64,000 bases of DNA from Salegentibacter salinarum (GTDB taxonomy: Bacteria > Bacteroidota > Bacteroidia > Flavobacteriales > Flavobacteriaceae): positions 1-64,000 of the forward strand of contig NZ_FUZC01000011.1 in NCBI RefSeq assembly GCF_900168115.1, read 5' to 3'. The translations under genes and the position numbers were made by a program. The notes under the pieces are model-generated. The model was not told where the DNA came from. It ran no database searches and saw nothing but the letters and a program-made list of their open reading frames with translations. Below are positions 33,522 to 43,100 of the stretch, piece by piece; the stretch's first letter is position 1; each line of letters opens with the position of its first letter.

Positions 33522-34496
33522 ATGTATATTGAATCTAAATTAGTAGAGGTTAATGAAACCTTATTTTCAGAGGATCTTTCAGAAGAAAAAGATCAGAATA
33601 TCATTAAAGATGAAATAAATATTACTGCGTATTCCTGGTTAAAAGCGAAGAGCAAAATTCAGTTTTCAAAGGGCTTGTTTATTGTGGAAACCTTCTTTGA
33701 AAATGATAAAAATCTTACCGATATCTTTAGTATTGGCGGAGAGTACATTCAAATTTCTTATTTAGGGAAGGGAGATTCGCAGTTAGTTTCTTTAAAGGAA
33801 AGGAAACCTATTGAAATGGGCAGAATTAACTGCTGTTACAATAGCAATACTGTGACCACCATAGAAATGCCGGCGAATAAACCTACTCATTACCAGGCGA
33901 TTTATTTATCAAAGAAATATTATCTGGAATTATTAAAAAACGAAGCCTGGTTAGCAGATAGTTCTTTTTATAAGAATATTATTCAAAGTGATTTCCAAAA
34001 ATGGGGAGCCTGTAAATTTCCTATAGATTATAGTTTGTACCATATTTTGAATGAGATTACTAAGAGCGATTGGAATAGTGATTTTAAGAAATATTATCTC
34101 GATCTAAGGCTTAAAGAATTGTTTCTTTCGTTACATTTTTGTCAGCAGGAATTGTGCAGTGGAGTAGTGCAAGGAATTAGCGAAGAGAATCTCGAAAAAA
34201 TAAGAACTGCTCACGCATATTTAATTGAAAACTTTAAAAATCCGCCTACTATAAAGGTGCTGGCCAGGAAAGTACTTTTAAATGAACTTCAGCTAAAAAA
34301 GGATTTTAAAAAGATGTATGGTAAAACCATAAGAAGCTTTATCATAGAATTGCGAATGAAAAAAGCTAAAAGTTTATTAGGGAAACATACGGTAAGTGAA
34401 ATGGCCGGTATATTGGGATATAAGAGTGTTCCTCATTTTATAAACACCTTTAAAAAGTGCTACGGTTATACCCCAAAACAGGGTTTAAATCAATAA
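33522..34496 (+). CDS. AraC-family regulator, PchR-like
   Basis: 324 residues. The C-terminal double helix-turn-helix spans about 225-322 (LARKVLLNELQLKKDFKKMYG and MAGILGYKSVPHFINTFKKCYGYTPK). The N-terminal two thirds is a sensor domain with the MGRINCCYNSNT segment typical of PchR-type regulators, which respond to siderophores and activate their uptake genes. It is divergent from the TonB receptor operon and probably controls it. The ligand is not predictable. Confidence 0.88.
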   Translation: MYIESKLVEVNETLFSEDLSEEKDQNIIKDEINITAYSWLKAKSKIQFSKGLFIVETFFENDKNLTDIFSIGGEYIQISYLGKGDSQLVSLKERKPIEMGRINCCYNSNTVTTIEMPANKPTHYQAIYLSKKYYLELLKNEAWLADSSFYKNIIQSDFQKWGACKFPIDYSLYHILNEITKSDWNSDFKKYYLDLRLKELFLSLHFCQQELCSGVVQGISEENLEKIRTAHAYLIENFKNPPTIKVLARKVLLNELQLKKDFKKMYGKTIRSFIIELRMKKAKSLLGKHTVSEMAGILGYKSVPHFINTFKKCYGYTPKQGLNQ

Positions 34497-34507
34497 AATT
34501 AGGGCAT

Positions 34508-34534
34508 AAAAAAAGCCGCTTTACAGCGGCTTTT
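34508..34534. terminator. Bidirectional terminator
   Basis: AGCCGCT (34514-34520) pairs with AGCGGCT (34525-34531), flanked by A7 on the left and T4 on the right. It serves the AraC gene on plus and, with the longer U run, csp on minus. Confidence 0.85.
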
Positions 34535-34561
34535 CAAGTTCTTGAAATAGGATAATATATA

Positions 34562-34756
34562 TTATTCTATAACGCGTACTTCCGCAGCGTTAACTCCTTT
34601 TCTACCTTCTACTTCAACGTACTCAACTTTATCACCTTCGTTCAAGCTCTCGCCATCTAAACCAGTAATGTGTACGAAGATGTCTCTTCCTGTTTCGTCG
34701 TTGGTAATGAATCCATATCCTTTTGATTCATTGAAAAATTTAACTGTACCTTCCAT
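34562..34756 (-). CDS. csp: Cold-shock domain protein
   Basis: 64 residues, a single cold-shock fold: RNP1 KGYGFI (residues 12-17) and RNP2 DIFVHI (25-30), then VEYVEVEGRKGVNAAEVRVIE. Such proteins bind single-stranded RNA or DNA as chaperones. It lacks the C-terminal extension found in some Bacteroidota members. It is monocistronic, with a consensus promoter (34788-34821) and a strong terminator (34508-34534). Confidence 0.93.
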   Translation of the reverse strand: MEGTVKFFNESKGYGFITNDETGRDIFVHITGLDGESLNEGDKVEYVEVEGRKGVNAAEVRVIE

Positions 34757-34787
34757 TGTAATAATAAAATAAATAATTAATAAAGCG

Positions 34788-34821
34788 CAAAGTTAGTACA
34801 ATATTATAGAAGATAGTGCAA
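34788..34821 (-). promoter_or_regulatory. Predicted csp promoter (TTG-N23-TAACTTTG)
   Basis: On the minus strand: -33 TTG at 34821-34819 and -7 box TAACTTTG at 34795-34788, 23 bases apart. The leader to the start at 34756 would be about 25-30 bases, much shorter than the long structured leader of enteric cspA. Confidence 0.5.
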
Positions 34822-34861
34822 TATTTTCGATTTTCTTTTGAAAGTATTCTAAAACAGACAC

Positions 34862-35101
34862 TTAATCTATTCCTTTATCACGCATTTTATCCATGTTCTC
34901 TTTAGTGAGAGTGTAGTCTTGCAGCCGTTTTCCTTTCCATCTAACATAGAGGAAAATAGGCATTAAAATAAATGCACTTGCCAAAACTGCAATCCCAATT
35001 ATCCGGTCTCCCAACACTACATCTTCAAAAGTGCGGTAATAAAATCCTACTCCAATGGCAATTAATATTAATATGGCTAATATTTTTAAAACAGTATTCA
35101 T
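34862..35101 (-). CDS. Small two-helix membrane protein downstream of the ClC channel
   Basis: 79 residues: two hydrophobic segments (about 4-22 and 35-53, the second reading GIAVLASAFILMPIFLYVRW) and a charged tail DYTLTKENMDKMRDKG. It starts four bases after the ClC stop codon, so both are surely on one mRNA. No domain is recognised. A structural role beside the channel is only a suggestion. Confidence 0.75.
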   Translation of the reverse strand: MNTVLKILAILILIAIGVGFYYRTFEDVVLGDRIIGIAVLASAFILMPIFLYVRWKGKRLQDYTLTKENMDKMRDKGID

Positions 35102-35105
35102 AGCA

Positions 35106-36896
35106 TTAAACAGTTACTTCTATTAGTTTTTGACGATAAGCGGTTAGTAGTTTAGATTTAGAAATAAAACCAACATATTTTTCATCTTCTACCACAGGCA
35201 GGTTCCAGGCGTTTGTTTCCTGAAATTTGTTCATTATATCTTTTGGCCGATCCTTTCTAAGATCAATAATTTCAGGGGCCCGCTGCATGATGTCGCTTAC
35301 TTTTACTTCTTCATACATTTTCTGGTCAAACATTATCGGCCTAATATCATCTAATAAAATAATTCCCAAGAATTTACGATTTTCGTCGATAACTGGAAAA
35401 AGATTTCGGGAAGATTTTATCACACCTTCGTGAATTACATTACCAAGATTCATATCTATATTCAGCGTTACAAAATTCTTTTCTATAATCTGCTGAATAT
35501 TTAAGAGCGTTAATACGGCCTGGTCTTTATTGTGAGTAAGCAACTCTCCGCGCTGGGCAAGTTCCATAGTATACACAGAATGCGGCTGAAACCTGCTGGT
35601 AACCACAAACGAAATGGCTGCGGTGATCATTAAGGGTACAAAAAGTTCGTAGCCGCCGGTAAGTTCAGCAATAAGGAAAATTGCGGTAAGCGGTGCGTGC
35701 ATTATTCCTGCCATCACACCAGCCATTCCCACCAGCGTGAAATTACTAACCGAAATAGGATTGTTTAAAATCCCGAGATTATTAATAATAAGAGCAAAAC
35801 AATGTCCCATGGCACTACCCATATATAAAACCGGGGCAAAAATACCTCCAACGCCCCCGGCTCCCAGGGTTAACGAAGTAGCGATTACCTTAAACACCAC
35901 TAGCCCCGCAAGTAGAAGAATTACCACCCAAATATTATCTAAATAGGAATCAAATAAATTGGTTTGCAACGCAAAAATGTAGTTTTCCTGTAGCAGGTTG
36001 TTGATTACATCGTAACCTTCTCCATACAGCGGAGGAATAAAAAATATCAAAACCCCGAGTGAAAGTCCGCCGGCAAGCAATCTAAGAAATCCCGATTTTA
36101 TTTTTCGGAATATCGCCGCAAATTTGAAATAAACCTTTCCGAAATAAATAGAACAAACCGCTGCTATTACACCTAGTAAAACATAAAAAGGAACTTCAGA
36201 AACATCAAATTGGTCGCTTAACTGATAGTGTAAAATTATGTCGTTCCCAAAAAAGAAGTAGGAGGTAAGTATCGCAGAAACCGAAGCTGTAAGCAACGGA
36301 ATCATAGAAACCAGGGTGAGATCAAGGCTAAATATTTCAATAGCGAAAATAATAGCCGCAATTGGGGCTTTAAACAAGGAAGACATGGCACCGGCAGCCG
36401 CACATCCTATTAAAAGTGTGCGGGTGGCCTGGTTCATTTTAAATAAACGTGATAAATTCGAACTTATTGATGCCCCGGTGGCCACTGTGGGGGCCTCTAG
36501 TCCTACAGATCCTCCAAAACCTACAGTCAAGGGCGCCGTAATTAAGGAGGCGTAAGACTGAAACCTTCGCATAATTCCCTGTCTTTTAGAAATAGCGTGT
36601 AATACCGTAGGGATACCGTTTCCTATATCTTTTTTAATAATATATTTTATAAGAAAAACGGTGATTGCAATACCTATTAGCGGGAAAATAAAATAGAAAG
36701 CATTGTGATAATTCACAATAAATTCATCTTCCAGTAAACGCTGAATATAATGTGTAAAGTTTTTAATACCAACAGCGACAAGTCCGGCCAAGAAACCAAT
36801 AAGGGAACTGAGCACCATCAAAAATTGTTGATGGCTAAGGTTCCTGGTGCTCCAGTCTGAAAATCGCGTTAAAAGTTCTGTAGCTTTAGTACTCAC
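35106..36896 (-). CDS. ClC-family chloride channel/antiporter with CBS pair
   Basis: 596 residues. The ClC membrane domain (about 1-430) has the selectivity signatures GNGIP (normally GSGIP), GSVGLEAPT (GxExP, with the gating glutamate kept) and GGVGGIFAPVLYMG. Two C-terminal CBS domains (about 465-590, VIHEGVIKSSRNLFPVIDENRK and VSDIMQRAPEIID) form a nucleotide-sensing module. The protein exchanges or conducts chloride or fluoride across the inner membrane; which mode cannot be told from sequence. The small two-helix gene follows in the same operon. Confidence 0.92.
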   Translation of the reverse strand: MSTKATELLTRFSDWSTRNLSHQQFLMVLSSLIGFLAGLVAVGIKNFTHYIQRLLEDEFIVNYHNAFYFIFPLIGIAITVFLIKYIIKKDIGNGIPTVLHAISKRQGIMRRFQSYASLITAPLTVGFGGSVGLEAPTVATGASISSNLSRLFKMNQATRTLLIGCAAAGAMSSLFKAPIAAIIFAIEIFSLDLTLVSMIPLLTASVSAILTSYFFFGNDIILHYQLSDQFDVSEVPFYVLLGVIAAVCSIYFGKVYFKFAAIFRKIKSGFLRLLAGGLSLGVLIFFIPPLYGEGYDVINNLLQENYIFALQTNLFDSYLDNIWVVILLLAGLVVFKVIATSLTLGAGGVGGIFAPVLYMGSAMGHCFALIINNLGILNNPISVSNFTLVGMAGVMAGIMHAPLTAIFLIAELTGGYELFVPLMITAAISFVVTSRFQPHSVYTMELAQRGELLTHNKDQAVLTLLNIQQIIEKNFVTLNIDMNLGNVIHEGVIKSSRNLFPVIDENRKFLGIILLDDIRPIMFDQKMYEEVKVSDIMQRAPEIIDLRKDRPKDIMNKFQETNAWNLPVVEDEKYVGFISKSKLLTAYRQKLIEVTV

Positions 36897-36920
36897 TCAA
36901 AAATTTATTTAAGTGAAGAT

Positions 36921-36952
36921 AAAAAAATCCCGATGTGAACCCGGGATTTTTT
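36921..36952 (-). terminator. Terminator after aspS
   Basis: TCCCG (36928-36932) pairs with CGGGA (36942-36946) between A7 and T6 tracts, which gives a U tract on either strand. It is 65 bases downstream of the aspS stop codon on the minus strand. Confidence 0.7.
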
Positions 36953-37016
36953 ATCAATTATAATTTTACTCGTTAATCGAGTTTTATGCTCTGGCGCTTG
37001 CTTTGAGTTTAAAAAT

Positions 37017-38798
37017 CTATTTTCCGGGAATTCTTTTTGAACTTTCTTCCAGGGTATTTACCTGTAAATGAAGTTCTTTGAGTTGTGCTTCGTCAAGGGT
37101 GGCTGGTGCATCTATCATCACATCCCGACCATTATTGTTTTTAGGGAAAGCAATAAAATCCCTGATGCTTTCCTGTCCGCCCAAAATGGCAACCAGTCTA
37201 TCAAAACCAAAAGCGATACCGCCGTGTGGTGGTGCACCATATTGAAACGCATCCATTAAAAAGCCGAATTGTGCTTTTGCTTCTTCCGGGGTAAAACCAA
37301 GATAATCGAACATTTTAGCCTGGGTTTCCTTGTCGTGAATTCTAATAGAACCACCGCCAATTTCATTTCCATTTAATACTAAATCATAAGCATTGGCGCG
37401 AACTTCTCCCGGTTTTGTTTCAAGAAGTGCAAAGTCTTCTTTTTTCGGCGAAGTAAAAGGGTGGTGCATTGCGTGGAAACGCTTTGTTTCTTCATCCCAT
37501 TCTAAAAGCGGAAAATCTACCACCCAAAGCGGTGCGAACTCATCAGCTTTTCTTAAGCCAAGTTCGTTTCCTAAATGCATTCTTAAAGCACTAAGCTGGG
37601 TTCTGGTTTTATTAGCGTCGCCGGCCATTACCAAAATTAAATCTCCGAGCTTAGCATTGGTAGCTTGTGCCCAGGTTTTTAGATCTTCTTCAGAATAAAA
37701 TTTATCTACCGAAGATTTTAAAGTTCCGTCTTCATTGTATTTTGCCCAAACAAGTGCGTTGGCGCCGACCTGCGGTCTCTTAACCCAGGATATTAATTTA
37801 TCAATTTCTTTTCTTGTAAACGAAGCTGCTCCAGGAACTGCAATTCCCACAACTAATTCCTGCTGATCGAATACATTAAAACCTTTGTTTTTCGCAAGCT
37901 CGTTTAGTTCGGCAAACTCCATCCCAAATCTAATATCGGGCTTGTCGTTTCCGTATTTTTTCATCGCATCAGCATAGGTCATTCTTGGAAATTCAGCTAC
38001 GTCCACGCCATTGATCTCTTTCAGTAGATGCCTGGTTAAACCTTCAAAAATATTAAGGATATCTTCCTGTTCAACAAACGCCATTTCACAGTCAATTTGC
38101 GTGAATTCCGGCTGCCTGTCGGCTCTAAGGTCTTCGTCTCTAAAACATTTCACGATCTGGAAATATTTATCCATTCCGCCAACCATAAGCAATTGCTTAA
38201 AAGTTTGTGGCGATTGTGGCAGGGCGTAAAACTGACCTTCGTTCATTCGGCTTGGTACCACAAAATCGCGGGCACCTTCAGGAGTAGATTTTATTAAATA
38301 AGGAGTTTCAACTTCAATAAAATCCTGGTTGGAAAGGTAGTTTCTCACTACCATTCCAACCTTATGGCGAAATTTCAGCTTATTTTTTACAGGGTTTCGA
38401 CGTATATCCAAGTAGCGGTATTTCATTCTTAAATCTTCGCCGCCATCGGTTTCATCTTCAATAGTAAAAGGAGGAGTAAGAGAAGTGTTTAAAATATTAA
38501 CTTCAGAAACTAAAACCTCAATTTCACCAGTTGGAATATTTGTATTCTTAGATTCCCGCTCAATTACTTTTCCGCTCACCTGAATTACAAATTCGCGACC
38601 CAGTTTTTGAGCTTTTTGCATAAGTTCTTTTGAAGAACGCTCTTCATCAAAGATAAGCTGGGTGATGCCGTAACGATCGCGCAAATCTACCCAAACCATA
38701 AAACCTTTGTCCCTTATTTTTTGAACCCAGCCCGAAAGTTTTACTTCCTGGCCAATTGAAGCTGCATTTAATTCCCCGCAGGTGTGACTTCTATACAT
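37017..38798 (-). CDS. aspS: Aspartyl-tRNA synthetase
   Basis: 593 residues. A class II synthetase of the bacterial type: N-terminal OB anticodon-binding domain (about 1-110, [20 protein letters not shown]), catalytic core with motif 2 ([18 protein letters not shown]), the bacterial GAD insert (about 290-410) and motif 3 ([15 protein letters not shown]). It charges tRNA-Asp, and tRNA-Asn too if non-discriminating. An asnS gene is present at 63675, so direct Asn charging exists in this genome. A -7 box TACTTTTG is 26 bases upstream. Confidence 0.97.
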   Translation of the reverse strand: MYRSHTCGELNAASIGQEVKLSGWVQKIRDKGFMVWVDLRDRYGITQLIFDEERSSKELMQKAQKLGREFVIQVSGKVIERESKNTNIPTGEIEVLVSEVNILNTSLTPPFTIEDETDGGEDLRMKYRYLDIRRNPVKNKLKFRHKVGMVVRNYLSNQDFIEVETPYLIKSTPEGARDFVVPSRMNEGQFYALPQSPQTFKQLLMVGGMDKYFQIVKCFRDEDLRADRQPEFTQIDCEMAFVEQEDILNIFEGLTRHLLKEINGVDVAEFPRMTYADAMKKYGNDKPDIRFGMEFAELNELAKNKGFNVFDQQELVVGIAVPGAASFTRKEIDKLISWVKRPQVGANALVWAKYNEDGTLKSSVDKFYSEEDLKTWAQATNAKLGDLILVMAGDANKTRTQLSALRMHLGNELGLRKADEFAPLWVVDFPLLEWDEETKRFHAMHHPFTSPKKEDFALLETKPGEVRANAYDLVLNGNEIGGGSIRIHDKETQAKMFDYLGFTPEEAKAQFGFLMDAFQYGAPPHGGIAFGFDRLVAILGGQESIRDFIAFPKNNNGRDVMIDAPATLDEAQLKELHLQVNTLEESSKRIPGK

Positions 38799-38823
38799 AA
38801 TATTCCTGAAATTTTAAGTAGCG

Positions 38824-38831
38824 CAAAAGTA
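38824..38831 (-). promoter_or_regulatory. Predicted -7 box for aspS
   Basis: TACTTTTG on minus (CAAAAGTA on plus), 26 bases upstream of the start codon. The rest of the 315-base divergent gap is A/T-rich and holds no ORF, only the promoter for the downstream plus-strand gene. Confidence 0.45.
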
Positions 38832-39057
38832 AGAAGATATAGTGAGTTTGCCGATAGAATAGGTTGAGAAAATCCAGGTCAATAATCGGCATTTAATCGG
38901 TTTTAAAACTTATTGTTTTGCTTTTATAACATTTTTATTCTACGAGAACTTTGATTCTTACCTCCATTAAACGCTATTTTTAAGCTAAAGAATACTATTT
39001 AAGTCTTTGTTTTTAAACTATTTAAGCTCTGAATGTTAATTTAACGTTATGTAATTA

Positions 39058-39088
39058 TTGTTTTAAAGTAAACATTTTGCTATATTTG
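39058..39088 (+). promoter_or_regulatory. Predicted promoter (TTG-N20-TATATTTG) of the MORN-repeat gene
   Basis: -33 TTG at 39058-39060 and -7 TATATTTG at 39081-39088, with exactly 20 bases between them; the start codon is at 39114, giving a leader of about 20 bases. Confidence 0.65.
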
Positions 39089-39113
39089 TGAAGTAAAGTT
39101 TAATAAAAAGACT

Positions 39114-39473
39114 ATGAAAAAGATAAAAAATATATTGATGGCTGCCATTTTTACCTTTGGAGCAGCTGCTATGGCGCAAGAAAGTCCGGAACCAAAATTT
39201 GAAAAGGAAGGAGATCTTATTAAGGGAACTTTCTTTTATGAAGACGGTTCTATAAAACAAACAGGAACTTACAAAGACGGAAAACTTCACGGGAAATGGA
39301 TTGCTTATGACGTAGATGGTAAAAAGCAAAGTATGGCTACGTATACCGAAGGAAATAAAACCGGAAAATGGTTCTTTTGGACTTCAGATAAATTAACTGA
39401 AGTAGATTATGACAATAACCAAATTGCAGGTGTAAATACCTGGAAAAGCGATGGTACTTTAGCCGATAACTAA
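39114..39473 (+). CDS. Secreted MORN-repeat (YwqK-like) protein
   Basis: 119 residues: signal peptide (about 1-21, ending AMAQ), then three repeats with the MORN pattern (YEDGSIKQTGTYKDGKLHGKW, YDVDGKKQSMATYTEGNKTGKW and a third weaker unit). Proteins of this kind are labelled YwqK-family antitoxin in databases, though here a signal peptide argues for a secreted or surface structural role. No toxin gene is adjacent. It is monocistronic with a consensus promoter and a strong terminator. Confidence 0.8.
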   Translation: MKKIKNILMAAIFTFGAAAMAQESPEPKFEKEGDLIKGTFFYEDGSIKQTGTYKDGKLHGKWIAYDVDGKKQSMATYTEGNKTGKWFFWTSDKLTEVDYDNNQIAGVNTWKSDGTLADN

Positions 39474-39496
39474 GCGCTAATTTATATACTCAAAAC

Positions 39497-39529
39497 AAAA
39501 AAGGGCTGTCTGTGAAGACGGCCTTTTTT
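39497..39529 (+). terminator. Terminator after the MORN-repeat gene
   Basis: GGCTGTC (39504-39510) pairs with GACGGCC (39517-39523), with one G-U pair, flanked by an A6 run and followed by T6 (39524-39529). Confidence 0.85.
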
Positions 39530-39548
39530 GTTTAATTAAATCTGAATT

Positions 39549-40013
39549 TCAATCTTTTTCTACCGGCATTGCGTCTACTGGATCTTCAAAAGCGATAAAT
39601 AGAACGCAGGGCGAATCGCCACATTTTGCTGAGTGAGGTTTATTGGCCGGGCCATAGGCATACGAACCTTCTTTTAAAATCTGCGGTTGCTCGCCTTCGT
39701 AAGTCACTTCCATTTCGCCAGAGACAAGAATCATCCTCTCGGGAGATGTATGGGTGTGATTTGTTATATATGCATTAGCAGGCACTTTAAAGAAGATATC
39801 TGCATTTTTTTCAGCCGGGTTTCCGTGTAACACGGCAATATTACATCCTTCAGGCATAAAATCTGGGCAAGGCCCCCATTCAAGATTTGAATCACTTTCT
39901 GAAAAAGCGATTGAATTTTCAGAAGTTTCCTGTGCAAAAATTCCAAAAGAAAGGAAGAACATTAGAAGGAAGTAAAAGCTCTTTAATTCTATTAACTGTT
40001 TTTTGATCTTCAT
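39549..40013 (-). CDS. Secreted cupin-domain protein
   Basis: 154 residues with a signal peptide (about 1-27, ending IFAQ) and a cupin barrel: motif 1 THTHTSPERMILVSGEMEV and motif 2 YAYGPANKPHSAKCG. Metal ligands (His residues and Glu) are present. Two cysteine pairs in the mature part may form disulfides in the periplasm. The substrate is unknown. The gene has no operon partner. Confidence 0.78.
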   Translation of the reverse strand: MKIKKQLIELKSFYFLLMFFLSFGIFAQETSENSIAFSESDSNLEWGPCPDFMPEGCNIAVLHGNPAEKNADIFFKVPANAYITNHTHTSPERMILVSGEMEVTYEGEQPQILKEGSYAYGPANKPHSAKCGDSPCVLFIAFEDPVDAMPVEKD

Positions 40014-40150
40014 AATTTCCGATTTTAATTAGTTAAAAACTTTTAAGCTACTTCAATTAAATGGAAAATGGAATAAGTGAATTCCTGTAAATATTAAATC
40101 TTTAGCAGAGATATTAAATTTTAGAGCTGCTGCGGTTAAATAAGATCAAT

Positions 40151-40178
40151 AAAAAACCCCGAAGTTACTGCTTCGGGG
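40151..40178 (-). terminator. Terminator of the RND efflux operon
   Basis: CCCCGAAG (40157-40164) pairs with CTTCGGGG (40171-40178). On the minus strand the stem is followed by T6. It lies 11 bases past the RND transporter stop codon. Confidence 0.88.
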
Positions 40179-40188
40179 TGATCAGTTT

Positions 40189-43100
40189 TTAAGCTCTTGC
40201 TTCCAGCTTTCTTTGTTTTCGCTCTTTGCGTTTATCGGCGGTTTTAACCTTGGCTCGATTTACCAGGTAAAACATCACCGGAACTACAACTAGCGTTAGG
40301 AAGGTGGCAAACACCAATCCAAAAATTACGGTCCACGCCAGTGGCCCCCAGAAGATCACGTTGTCTCCTCCAATAAATACTTTGGGATCGTAATCTGTAA
40401 ACAAACTAAAGAAATCTATATTCAATCCTACCGCCAACGGAATTAAACCAAGTACCGTAGTAATTGCAGTAAGCAATACTGGTCTCAACCTTGATTTTCC
40501 ACCTCTTACAATACAGTCATAATACTGCTCACGGGTAAGTAAATCATCATCATCTAAATTCAGGTCCCGCTTTTTCCGGTCTATAAGAATTTGGGTGTAG
40601 TCAATAAGTACAATAGCGTTATTTACCACAATTCCCGCGAGGGAGATAATTCCCATCATTGTCATAATAATAATGAAATCCATTTGGAAAACAATCAGTC
40701 CAAGGAAAACACCAACCAAACTCAATACCACTGCCATTACAATGATAATTGGTTTAGACAATGAGTTGAATTGCGCTACGAGAATAAGTAAAATACCACC
40801 CATCGCGATTAGAAGGGCTTTTAATAGAAAAGCCAAGTTCTCTTCCTGTTCTTCCTGCTCACCTGTAAATTCTAGGGTGATGTCCTTTGGAAGATCATAA
40901 CTTCTAAGCGCTGTTTTTAACTGGCCCACAATCTCGTTGCCATTATAACCCTGAAGCACGTTTGAGTAGAGGGTTATTACCCTTTTCAGATCTTTTCTTT
41001 TAATAGAACTAAAGGAAGAGGCAGATTCTGTAGTAACCAAAGATGAAATTGGCACCTGAATTATTTCTCCCGTGTTCTGATCTTTAAAAGTAACCGGCTG
41101 ATTGAATAACACGTTTTCATCATAGCGATATTGATCGGCAAAACGCATATTTATCTCATAATCATCATCACCATCTTTATATGTTGAAACCTCCTCCCCA
41201 TAAATAGCACGTCGCAAAGTTTGGCCTACCTGGGAGGTTGAAACTCCAAGTTGTCCCGCTTTTCTACGATCTACATTTACACTTAATTCGGGTTTAGATT
41301 TGTTAACGTCTATTTTCAGTTCCTCGATACCGGCGATACTAAGATCGTTAACGTAGGAACGTAAGTTTTCTGCTTCCATGAGCATTTGCTCATAATCTTC
41401 ACCTTTAAGCTCCATATTTATTGGATAACCCGTGGGTGGGCCGGCAGCATCTTTTTCTACCACAATAGAAGCGCCGGGGAATCCCTGAACGGCTTCCCGA
41501 ACTTCAGATAGAACTTCGCTACTGCTCACCCCACGCCTTTCGGTAAACTCACGCATAGAAAGTGTGACCTTAGCTTTGTGAGGCATTTCATTTTGCTGAC
41601 CACCATCGGTTTGGGGATTTCCTGCGCCTTCCCCAACCTGAGATATAGCGGACTCTACCATAAAGTTGTAACCGTCTTCATCTTCGTATTTCTTAATAGC
41701 GTCAAAAATGCGTTGCTCCACCTGTTTGGTAAGGGCGTTGGTTTTATGAATATCAGTTCCCTGCGGATACTCGATATAAGTTATCACCTGGTTTGGTTCA
41801 TTTTCAGGAAAGAATAAAACCTTTGGTTGTACCAAGCCAATCAATACAAAAGAAACGAAAAGCAAGAGTAAGGTTCCAAAAAACGTCAGATAAGCTTTCT
41901 TTCCGCGTAGCGCATATTTCAGGGTTTTTTCATAAGCATTTTCCATCTTTTTAAGGGCGGTATATTGAAAATACTCCACACCTCGGGAAATAAAATATTT
42001 ATAAACCCAAAGTAAAATAGCAGCCAGAATTAGAATATTACCAAATGCCCTAAGCGCTCCGGCATCTACAACAAAACCTACTACTAACAGTAATGCTCCA
42101 AACCCGGCGAGAATAGAACTTATTTTTATAAGTTTCTTCTTAGTGAATTCTTCTTCTTCAGTTCTCATAAATTGAGAAGTAAGCATCGAGTTGATAATTA
42201 ACGCGACAAAAAGCGAAGAACCTAAAACTATAGAAAGTGTAATTGGGAAAATTACCATAAAACTTCCTATAATTCCCGGCCAGAGGCCCAGTGGGAAGAA
42301 GGCGGCTAAAGTAGTAGCAGTTGAAGCAATAATTGGCCAGGCAATTTCACCTAAACCTTGCTTGGCAGCTTGTTTTCGCGGCATACCTTCGTCCATTAAA
42401 GTATAGACGTTTTCTACCACAACAATCCCGTTATCTACCAGCATTCCAAGACCCATAACCAGTGCAAAAAGTACCATGGTATTTAGGGTATAACCCATAC
42501 TGGACAGAATAATATAGGAAAGGAACATGGACAAAGGAATCGCGATCCCTACAAATAAGGCATTTCTGAAGCCCAGGAAAAACATTAGAACCAAAACCAC
42601 CAGAATCACCCCAAAAATAATGTTATTTACCAGGTCGTCTACCTGGCTCCGGGTGTTGGTAGAAAGGTCGTTGGTAAGGCTAATGCGTAGACTCTCGGGA
42701 AGATATTCTTCCTGTTCAATTTTTACAATTTCCTTTATCTGGTCTACGGCCTCGATCATATTCTTCCCGGCACGTTTTTTAATATCCAGCATTACTACCG
42801 GGGCACCATATTCCCGAGCAAAAGTGGTTGCATCTTTTTCCCTGAAATTAATTTGAGCGATATCCTGAAGGAATACATTACCGCCATCGGTTTTTACAAC
42901 AACATTTTTGAGCTCACTGGGGTCTTCAATTTCCCCAACAATCCTTATGTTTTTCTGTACCCCGCTGGTAATTACATTCCCACCCGAAATTGTTCGGTTT
43001 TCACCACTTACGGCATTTACAATATCTGTAAAACTAACTTTTGAAGCCGTCATTTTATAGATATCTACGGCGATTTCAACCTCCATTTCTTCAGCCCCAC

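Noticed and set aside
34757-34861. Long cold-shock type leader or thermosensor upstream of csp
   Set aside because: The predicted promoter leaves only about 25-30 bases of leader, with no extended stem.
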